Source: Heterobilharzia americana (taxonomy: Eukaryota > Platyhelminthes > Trematoda > Strigeidida > Schistosomatidae). From it: DNA of 64,000 nt. Shown here in pieces: positions 55,571 to 64,000 of this stretch. A program made the position numbers and the translations under genes. The notes under the pieces are model-generated. The model was not told the origin of the DNA. It saw nothing but the letters and a program-made list of their open reading frames with translations, and made no database searches. Each line of letters begins with the position of its first letter. Position 1 is the stretch's first letter. Where the stretch lies: positions 50,997,998 through 51,061,997 of the forward strand of contig OX104129.1 of the NCBI GenBank assembly GCA_944470555.2. Direction: 5' to 3'.

Positions 55571-57100
55571 AATACCAGTTATCGAAAGTAGTGTAACTAC
55601 ATTGATATGATTATGGAATAAATTATCAAATAAACAAATCTAATATGTGAAGTATTATTTGGTTCAATCGTTTTCCATGGATTATTTATTTTCCTTACAA
55701 TAATTTTGTTCCTACTTGTAATATAGTAAATACGGTTATACATCAGTCTAACAGTAACAAAAAGGCAACAAAAAAATTCATAAAATAGGAATTTAGTCAG
55801 AAAGTCAATAATTACTGTAAATATATTCAAAATACAGTAACTTGTACAGAGTGTTATTGGGTGCAATTTATTACAAATTCAGCCTGTGTAACATGATTTG
55901 AATGATCGAATAGTGTGATAACGACGACACGTGAGAGGTACTGCCATAGAGTAAATTATTAATGCTTTAGGAAATAAGAGATAAGCTTCCTATAAAAGTT
56001 TTCAGGTACAATCCATTAGTATGGGTGTCAGGCAGAAGCGGAAACAGCAAGAAAACAGTAGAAACGAGTCATCGTATATTTACATGCATGCGAAATCCCA
56101 AGAAATATAATATCTTGCTTATCGTAGTAAAGTGAGTAGTACATATGTTAAGGAAGTGTAAAAAGTATAGAAAATGACATGAGGGAATATAATTTTTAAT
56201 TTAAGGATTCGTAAAAGAATATCTGTGCAGTCTCTACAATTAGCACCATCTTCATGATATTCCAATCTGTTCGCTACGTAATAATGACATTCTACACATA
56301 GTTCCACACTTGTCATTTATAAACAATTTTTTTGCTTTCCTTTATTTTGTTTTCGAATACAAACATTTTTTCGAGGCGAATTTCTTTATGTGATGTTACC
56401 TTTGTTAATGCATGATTTTTTATTTGTACTGTTTTAGAATGGTACTTCACTTTCTGTGAAATTTGAATTAGGTAACTTTGTGAGTAAGATTTCCATTATC
56501 TTCACCTGCCTATTCTGTTTTTATGTTGCCTGACACTGATGGATCCGCAACGTTGAGAGATCTATGAATACATGAAAAGATACTTGGGCTTGTGAACACA
56601 TTATTGGAGTCAGGTACTTCATTACTATAATATCTGTTATAGCTTGATATGTCGCCTTGATGTTCAGAGGAAGCAAGTTCAAGCAACATCATTAAGACAG
56701 TCATCATCCCTGAATGATGCCATGAATATTTCTCAAGACGATTTTTCACCTTAGTCGTCTGAAACGTTGGCCCCTTATCTCTAAAATGATGTATCCTAAT
56801 CATTCTTAGGAACGAAAAGGCAAAATGCTTTACATAGAAGTATCCCATTATGAGTTATATATTTTGAACTAACTTTTACACTCATTCCGCAATAACTACT
56901 AGGCTTATTCTATCATGACAATTTTTGTAATCCTTACCGCTATTTTGAATTTCGTAACTCAGTGTTTGCATTTTGGACTTGGTATCAACTGAACTTGAGC
57001 ATTCCTGCTGTTCGATATCCCGTGTCTTAGTTTTCTGCAAATACTGTGCTTGATAATCTATAGTTTTCTTAGGTGTTTAGTCGCAGTTTTGAACCATCCA
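55571..57100. other. No recognisable gene
   Basis: Very AT-rich. Minus frames at 55597-55866 and 56510-56848 (112 codons) show no known motif. Confidence 0.4.
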
Positions 57101-57104
57101 CCAG

Positions 57105-57260
57105 TGCGCAACCACGATTCACTTATGGATCAAGTCTAGGGCTTATAGGCGCGCACTGTTAAGAAGTCCCAAACAGATGTCTCATACTCCCAGAATCTCA
57201 ATGAATGGTTCTCTAGTTGATTTCAGTCCTCGATGAAAAATGCCTTGAAACTAATCAATC
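57105..57260 (+). repeat. SINE-like element B, decayed copy
   Basis: Parallels 32240-32360: GCGCACTGTTAAGAAGTCCC, CATACTCCCAG, and CAGTCCTCGATGAAAAATGCC appear in the same order. The tRNA-like head and B box are too decayed to use. Confidence 0.5.
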
Positions 57261-57679
57261 CCCACCGACTGTAAACTGGTTGATTAGACTTTGTGGCTCA
57301 TTTTGTGAAACAGTTCTGTTCAGTCTCTCTGACTGGGATTCATCGGACATTGTAGAAATCAGGTAAAAGTGTATCCGTGGTTATCCGTGAACAGTTAAAC
57401 GTGATAAAATTTGGAGGCAAATATACAAAGAAACACCATCTTATAGCTAGCAAAATCACCCCATAAGGAGCAGCTGAGCTGAAAGGTGTAGGAATAGAGG
57501 TAATCTAAGGATGCATTTTGTTTATAGCACTCACCCTAGTCTAACAAAAAAGAAGTGCAGTGATCTAGCCTTCATTTATTTGAATACTAATTAGAATGGA
57601 CAAAAAAAGAAACAAGCGTTTAAAGTTATTCGCTTCTAAGGAAAGTCTCTTAGTTTCGATTACTGATCTGTTCTGCTGT

Positions 57680-59756
57680 TCAAATCAAGTTCAACACACA
57701 GGAGAGGAACTGAACTGAGGGACGAAACTACGAAGGACATCTTCACTTCAGTCAGTCATCAGGACAAAATGGGAGACATTGATCAACATCTCCCAGGAAA
57801 CCTGAGTGGAAGAACACTGGAACTCCTTGAAAGGAAACCTGCATAAGCGTGTTAGTACGGAAGAAGAAACAAGACAGGACAAGGAGTGGATCTCCACGGT
57901 TCCCTACATGGAAACTGATGAAAGAGAAGATGGTGATGGTGAAGAAGATGAACCAGTGCAGTGCAGTGCAGTGTAGTGCAGGGATGAACAACGTAAAGAG
58001 GAACTGAGTACAACGTATAAAACACTACACTGGACAAGGAAGTGAAGAAGAGTGCACACAGAGACAAAAGACACTTTTACGATACACTTGCAAGTGAAGC
58101 AGAACAGGCTGCAGGAGAGACCTGACAATACTAGACACCAAAGAGGATAAACAAAGGAAACAATGGGCTGACCACTTCAGAATACTCTTGAATCGGCCAC
58201 CCCTACCTGCAATGCTTTCAGAAATACCGCCAGCAGCCCCACCACAGAACTATCGGTGAACATAGGCCCTCCGACAAAAGCCAAAGTAAAGTCCTGAACT
58301 CCATAAAGTTACTGAAAGCCAGGAAAGCAGTAGGACCAGATGGAATTCCTCCAGAAGCCCTGAAAACAGACGCAGAGACAATAGTGGACATGCTCACACT
58401 ACTATTGCAGAAGGTTTGGAAGAAAGGAAGGGTACCAGCCGACTGGAACTCTTTGCAAGAACTGATGAGGAATCATGCTCCACTTCTGTCCACCCCACGC
58501 AAAATATCAAGCTGCATCATCCGCGAGAGACTAAATGTTCTAAAATGTTCTGGATTCAAAATTACGACCAGAACATGCTGGTTGGCTTCACGAACAATAA
58601 ATCATGTGAGGGCCAAATTGCAACGCTACGCATCATCATAGAACAGAGCATAGATTGGCAGTCAACTCTATACCTCAACTTCATCGACTTTGAAAAGGCA
58701 TTCGAGAAGTATTTTGGAAACTGCTTCAACACTATGGTTTTAGTGCTACAAACCTTTATCAACCTCATTCAACAACTATATGCTATATGGTGATACTACA
58801 TGCCAAGTGATTCACAGTAGAAAGCTCAGTGATGCCTTCGAATTGAAGTGAAGTGAAGACAGAAGTAAGACAAGGTTGCCGAATATCATCGATGATCTTC
58901 CTGAATGTGGTCGACTCGAATGGACTGGATCATGCAACCAGCTGTGAGAAGCGAGACGTGAATACGCTGTTTGACTGGTGATAAGACTCTGGAAGATTTG
59001 GATATCGCCGGTGATTTACGTCTGATATCTTATAGCAGAGAGTCGAAAATCTATAGGCGAAAACCAACAAGTTGACAGAAGAGGCAGGGTAGCGAAGACG
59101 GGTCTTCCTTCAGGTGAACGTAGAGAAGACACAGGTGATGAAGATATCCAACCAACCAACAACAACAACAAACACCAATCACTATCAACGGGAGAAAGCG
59201 AAAGGTAGTTGTCTACTTCGCCTACCTGTCTAGACAGCTCGTCTCAACCACAGGCGACGGCACAGATGAGGATGTCAAAGCCAGGATCAGAAAGACAGCA
59301 AGACAGGCCTTCATTAACCTGAAATCAGCGTGGTGTTCTACTGCACTAAGCACAAAGCGTGAACAAGATCTGGATTTTCGACACTAAGTCAGTCAAGTCG
59401 GTGCTTCTATGTGATGGTTGAGAGACTTGGCGCGTTACGGAAGGCATTTTCAACAAGCTGCAGAAATACGTCAGCAGCTGCCACCTACGCTCAGTCGGTA
59501 CTGAAGCTCAGATAGTCAGAAGGAATGAGTAACAAGGAACTCTGGCCTGGCAACGAAGCAAGAACCCATTGCCCAACAAATATGTAGAGGGAAGTGGAGA
59601 TGGATTGGATTGGATATACACTGAGAAGACCGACTGGGGACATCATGCACCATACCAGGCCAGGCTCGCGAGTGGAAGTCAAATGGGAAGCGAGGAGTTT
59701 GGCGTCCGAGGTGAGGGTGACATGGAGGAGGTCGTGTGAGGAAGAAAAGTGAAGAT
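57680..59756 (+). pseudogene. RTE-A fragment d, main part
   Basis: Covers the linker, RT and most of the C-terminus, with many shifts: [19 protein letters not shown] around 58330-58380, then [20 protein letters not shown] and [13 protein letters not shown] in frame 58416-58793. The catalytic FADD is degraded (DIAGDL near 59005). A short CAGTG expansion sits at 57955-57982. The copy is cut at about 59756 and resumes at 60254. Confidence 0.8.
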
Positions 59757-60253
59757 ATTTGGCTTTCAGTCATAATATTCATCAAGATTATGAATCTTTG
59801 TTGTGAAATGGTATTAAGATGAATGAATTATACAGTCCTGGAATCATCAATGAAGTACAATACGTAAACAATTCATGCATACATTCCTTCATAAACTTTT
59901 CACCATTATCTCAAGGATGAAGTACAAACTGTTGCAATGGAGGTATAAGCTTCAAGCTTTATTTTTCTCCAGGTAATACCTGTAGTGTCTAGATACAAAC
60001 CTGGTTTTTTTGTTAATGTGAAGGCGACACTTCCACTTGTCCAACTTGTAAATTTTCTGCACACTTATTCTGTTTGGATGTTCCATTATATTAACATGCA
60101 GCACTTATATCTTATAGTGGCAACGGGTAGGGATTCAGATTACCTTCCATGAAGATGAATGTAATTTGTATATAAACTGATTCATACCTGTAAAAATTGT
60201 GTGTGCCTGTATATTCAGGAGTAATTACTATTATTGTTACTACTATATAAATA
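59757..60253. mobile_element. ~0.5-kb insertion inside RTE-A fragment d
   Basis: At 59756 the RTE-A C-terminal sequence breaks off within the EEEM codons and resumes at 60254 with GGCTTCTGGGTAGTCGTGGAG. The intervening AT-rich DNA has no RT or transposase motif. Its identity is unknown; it could be a solo LTR or a non-autonomous element, but no clear terminal repeats were seen. Confidence 0.6.
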
Positions 60254-60359
60254 GAGGCTTCTGGGTAGTCGTGGAGCCAGGTTGAAGGGACTGCGGAGAA
60301 CAGAGTGAAATGGCGACGTGCTACTGAAGCCCTGTGTTCCGCTATGAACCCAAAGGGCA

Positions 60360-60414
<55 letters not shown>
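60254..60414 (+). pseudogene. RTE-A fragment d, 3' end with (TAA)n
   Basis: Last ~100 nt of the RTE-A ORF ([20 protein letters not shown]) and a (TAA/AAT)n tail of about 50 nt, the longest of the copies here. Confidence 0.85.
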
Positions 60415-61854
60415 TGCTTCAAAATAGCCGTTATGGGTTGTAATCCTCTCGTTTTGGCCAAATTTCCCTTTCCTTACGCAAAAACTTAATGTTGCATTAC
60501 AGTCTTGTCACAATGGGGAAATTGTGGGCATAGCTTTTTCAATACTAGTTAAGCTTATCACACTAGTATCGAAATTAATTTGGTTATTAGGCCAATATAG
60601 ATAGTATGGTATGTTAGAAAGTTATATTGTCAACTCAGTTATTATTCCTTTTTTACAATGTTAAGAAATCAGCTAATATAGATTCGTCATAGATCATTAT
60701 TGTACGTTTGATGAAACACTTCGGCAAATGAACTTTAAAAGCCTACAAACACTAACAGAAATTTCATTGGTTGCTTACATACTTGTCTTCATTGATTATC
60801 TATTATCTGAAGGTCATACTAAATTTGATATATCTTCGTCACAACTTTATGCATAATTGACTGCGTATTTCGTCAATGGAGTTCGATTTTTGGTGAGCAT
60901 GTATATATTCTATTGAACAGAAGTTTGACGTCTTTCAGATTCAATAACTAAGGCATTGGGGACCGTCACCTTCCTATTATGTTGAAACAGTATTATCTTT
61001 AGTCGTGAACTTAGGATGAAAACACTGTGACTGTAAACCAGCACAAATTGAGATTTTCAGCTTGAAAACACTCATGACGTGAAATATCGATTTCTGGGAA
61101 TATAAACTATTTTCCAGCAGAAGTAAATTACACTGTGAAAAATTGTTGTGTTGTAAAACCAGTAGTATAAATTTTTAGTTTATGCCTTGTGTTTGGTTAG
61201 TTAACTGGGAATGAAGGACAACACATTTCATCAGCTATCTTTTCTAGCTTAGTTTCGGCTTTTATGTGGTTATATAATCATACTATTCTCGCATGACCCT
61301 CAAAATAACTGAACTCCACATGATACAACCTATTCAAAGTCAGTACTAAAATTTGTATTGTTGGCAATATTCCGTCGAAAATCAGAAAATTAGTAACAGC
61401 AAAGGCAGCTCTTTGGCACGTGTGAGAAATTTGTCATGACAATATTTTGGTTCCTGGAGCACAATATGATCGAAGAAGGTTTAAGAAACCTTCATGAGAG
61501 TCCACCACTGTCATGACCCACGATACGCTTAAAAATAAATTTTGATTTGGCTCCAAAAATTTCACATCGTCAGTATAGAACTTTGTCAGTGAATTCATAA
61601 AACAACAAACAAACAACATTTTAACTATTGTATTATATGTATGGATGTGGGTGAGTTATCCGTAAAGGGGGTTTCCCTATTACTTATGAGATTTCTATCG
61701 GTGTTAATCTGATGCTTGTGAAGAACGAATCGTTCCAGTTTGATACACATCTTAGTGTCAGGTGACTTGTATCTTCGATTTAGGATAAAGTTATCATACA
61801 TCACCTCTAAACCATCAGTGTATACAGTTTTCTCAATAACCAAATGTTTTATAG
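60415..61854. other. No recognisable gene
   Basis: AT-rich. Nothing identified on either strand. Confidence 0.4.
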
Positions 61855-64000
61855 TATTATTATTATTATTAGTCCCTTGGGTTCCTAATGGAACATAGGG
61901 CTTCAGTAGCACGTCTCCAGTGAACTCTGTCCTCGGAAATCTTTTGAACCTGGCTCCACAACAGCCCACAACCTCTCATTTCCTCCTCGCACTATCTCCT
62001 CAATGTCACCCTCACCTCGGACACCCAACTCGTCGCTTCCCATGGGGATTCCACTCGAAGACCTGGCCTGACGCGTGATGTCCCCAGTCGGCCTTCCCAG
62101 TGTATGCCCAATCCATCTCCACTTCCTTCCACTGCATATTTGTTGGGTGATAGGTTCTTGGTTGGTTCGTTCCCAGAGCTCCTTGTTGCTTATTCTGACT
62201 ATTCTGGCCATCTGATCTTCAGTAAGGAGCCAGCGTAGGCAGTTGTTGACGAATGTCTGTAGTTTGTTGGAAATCCCCTTCGTAACGCGCCAAGTCTCTC
62301 AGCCACACAGAAGCACTGACTTGACGTTGGTGTGGAAAATCCGGATGTTGTTGCACATGCTGAGTGCAGAAGATCTCCACACTGGTTTCAGGCTAATGAA
62401 CGCCTGTCTTGCTTTTCCGATTCTGGCTGGCTTTGACATCCTCGTCTGTGCTGTCTGTAGTTGAAACAGTGCTTCCTAGATAGGTGAAGGAGGCTACTTG
62501 CTTTAAGTTTCTCCCGTTGATGGTGACTGGAGTTTGTTGTTGTTGTTATTATTATTGATTGGGCTTAATATTTTGCTTACGGTGGACAGGAGAGTGATTC
62601 CGCACCAGTTCTTGAAAACGCCGAGGTCTCCCTTCTTCGGGAGTTTATCAAGGTAACCCTTCTTCCAATCAATAGGCAGGTACGTTTCCTTCCTTCTTTC
62701 CACACCTTCTGCTATAGTGGTGTGAGCATGTCCGCTACTGTCTCTGCGTCTGTTCTCAGTGCTTCTGGCGGGATCCCATCTGATCCTGCTGCTTTTCCTC
62801 ATTTCAGTAGCTTTATGGTGCTCAGAAATTCCACTTTTGTTGAAGGATTTATGTTCACTGCAGGTGGTATTTCTGGACGAAGTGCAGGTGGTGGTTGTAC
62901 CAAGAAGGTTTTGAAGTAGTCAGCCCACCGTTTCCCTTGTTTCTCTTCTGCGGTAACTAGATTTCCTTCATCATCTTCTATTGGTTTCGTCTGCGTTGAT
63001 CTCCTTCCAGATAGTAACCTGGTTATTTGATACAATGTTGTCAGGTCTGTCCTACCAGCAGCCTGTTCTGCTTCACTTGCCAGTATGTTGTAGAAGTGTC
63101 TTTTGTCTTTACGTGCACTCCTCTTCACTTCTCTGTCCAGTGTTTTATACATTGTACTCAGTTCCTCTTGTCGTTGAGCATCCTTGCACTGGTTTATCTC
63201 CTGCTTCACCATCCTCCTCTCCCTGCTCTATCAGCTTCCATGTATCCGTCGAGATCCATTTCTTATCTTCTTTCTTTTTCCTTCCTAATACTGTTGTGCA
63301 GGTTTCTTTCCACATCTCTTTCAAAGACTTCCAGTGTTCTTCCACTCAGGTTTCTTCAGGGATGTTCCTCGACATCTCCCATTTTGTCTTGATGACTGAC
63401 TGAAGTGAAGATGTCCTTCGTAGTTTCGTCCCTCAGTTCAGTTTGTGTTCTGGGTGTTGAACTTGATTTGTGGTTCATCACCAGCTTCTGTGAAGGCTTT
63501 CAACTTGATTTCAAAGGTAGGTTGCTTGCTCTGGAAACTGAGTGGTATGTACCCACATCTGCTCCTCTTCTTGACCTTGTTCCCAGTAGGCTGTCTCCAC
63601 TTTCTTCACACTGATCGATCTAGTCGATCTGACTTTTAGTGTGTCTGGTGTCTGATGAAATCCATGTGGCTTTGTGAATATCCTTGTGTTTGTACACATT
63701 GTCTCCAATCACCAAATCGTTGAATGCGCAGAATTCTGCAAACAATTCTCCATTCTCGTTCATTTCATTGAGTGCTTCTCGACCCATGGTTTGGTTCCTC
63801 TCCTGTGTTATCCGCTCCCAGTTTGGCATTCATGTCACCCAACCCATTGGAATTTTGATGCCGCCAACTGGATTGGCTTGTTGTCCATTACTGATTGCAG
63901 TTGTCTATAGAATTCCTTCTTCTTCTTCTTCTTCTCTTGCTCTGCATTATCTGTAGGTGCACAGCGTAGCATTGTATGACTGTGAATTTCCTTCCTTTTG
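61855..64000 (-). pseudogene. RTE-A fragment e: deleted RT core, runs past window end
   Basis: Minus strand. The 3' tail is at 61855-61872, the C-terminus at 61869-62460, and the linker and pre-RT region at 62560-63400 (frame 62799-63212: [17 protein letters not shown]). The end of the endonuclease lies at 63620-63830 ([14 protein letters not shown]); its start is beyond 64000. Between about 62525 and 62565 the sequence jumps from the pre-RT ISKIL block straight to the TPVTI block, so about 600 nt with the RT active site are missing. The joint is made of CAA and ATT triplets. Confidence 0.85.

Noticed and set aside
60360..60414. (TAA)n as an independent microsatellite locus
   Set aside because: It is the 3' tail of an RTE-A copy, as in three other copies.
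62981..63403. 140-codon plus-strand Ser/Leu/Phe-rich ORF, with a parallel frame at 24870-25175 (-)
   Set aside because: Both are the antisense of the RTE-A linker region, which explains their similarity to each other.
1..64000. CRISPR array, bacterial operon or phage system
   Set aside because: No regularly spaced repeats, Shine-Dalgarno-led gene runs or bacterial genes; introns and retroelements show eukaryotic nuclear DNA.
1..64000. Schistosome spliced-leader RNA gene
   Set aside because: I looked for its conserved exon as I recall it and found no match on either strand.

Overview
The window looks like nuclear DNA of a flatworm, most likely a schistosomatid blood fluke (Schistosoma or a close relative). 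Four signs point there: degenerate SINE-like repeats that carry a hammerhead-ribozyme core of the schistosome Sm-alpha type; a CsRn1/Boudicca-type LTR retrotransposon with a CHCC Gag box and a tRNA-Trp primer site; many RTE-, CR1-, Penelope- and CACTA-type relics; and a host gene whose first introns are only 31-46 nt while its later introns span kilobases. The genus is an inference from sequence features. I could not run any search.

Only one host protein gene could be assembled. It is ALG3 (dolichyl-P-Man:Man5GlcNAc2-PP-dolichol alpha-1,3-mannosyltransferase) on the minus strand, from 49511 (ATG) to 22259 (stop). It has nine coding exons: 49382-49511, 49236-49335, 49055-49202, 48863-49023, 40884-41004, 40113-40315, 36004-36074, 30619-30757 and 22259-22520. 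All joins have GT/AG ends and agree in phase, giving 1335 nt and a 444-residue polytopic ER protein. One tRNA-Ala(AGC) lies at 4504-4576, inside a repeat family.

Layout. 1-2760: 5' part of a minus-strand Gypsy/CsRn1-type element (LTR, primer site, gag, frameshifted pol) cut by the window edge. 2760-14240: repeat-rich DNA with two near-identical, inverted ~1.05-kb repeat bodies (3340-4392 and 13009-14033) linked to tRNA-Ala-like heads, plus two CACTA transposase relics and one Sm-alpha-like element. 14240-22258: sparse DNA with an RTE-like relic and a Penelope-like relic. 22259-49511: ALG3, its introns loaded with RTE-A, RTE-B, SINE-like and Penelope-like insertions. The best preserved is a full-length RTE-like element (32681-35897) with a 16-bp target-site duplication and an uninterrupted 1004-codon ORF. 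49970-52150: CR1/SR1-like relic. 52150-64000: a second Sm-alpha-like element, a Penelope GIY-YIG relic, and two more RTE-A copies, the last running off the window.

The parts are not a pathway. One housekeeping glycosylation gene sits in a dense, layered transposon landscape. The most unusual items are the tRNA-Ala-linked inverted repeat family, the two inactivated hammerhead relics, the RTE-A lineage that pairs one intact copy with several copies sharing the same small insertions, and a possible alternative N-terminus of ALG3 through retention of intron 1.
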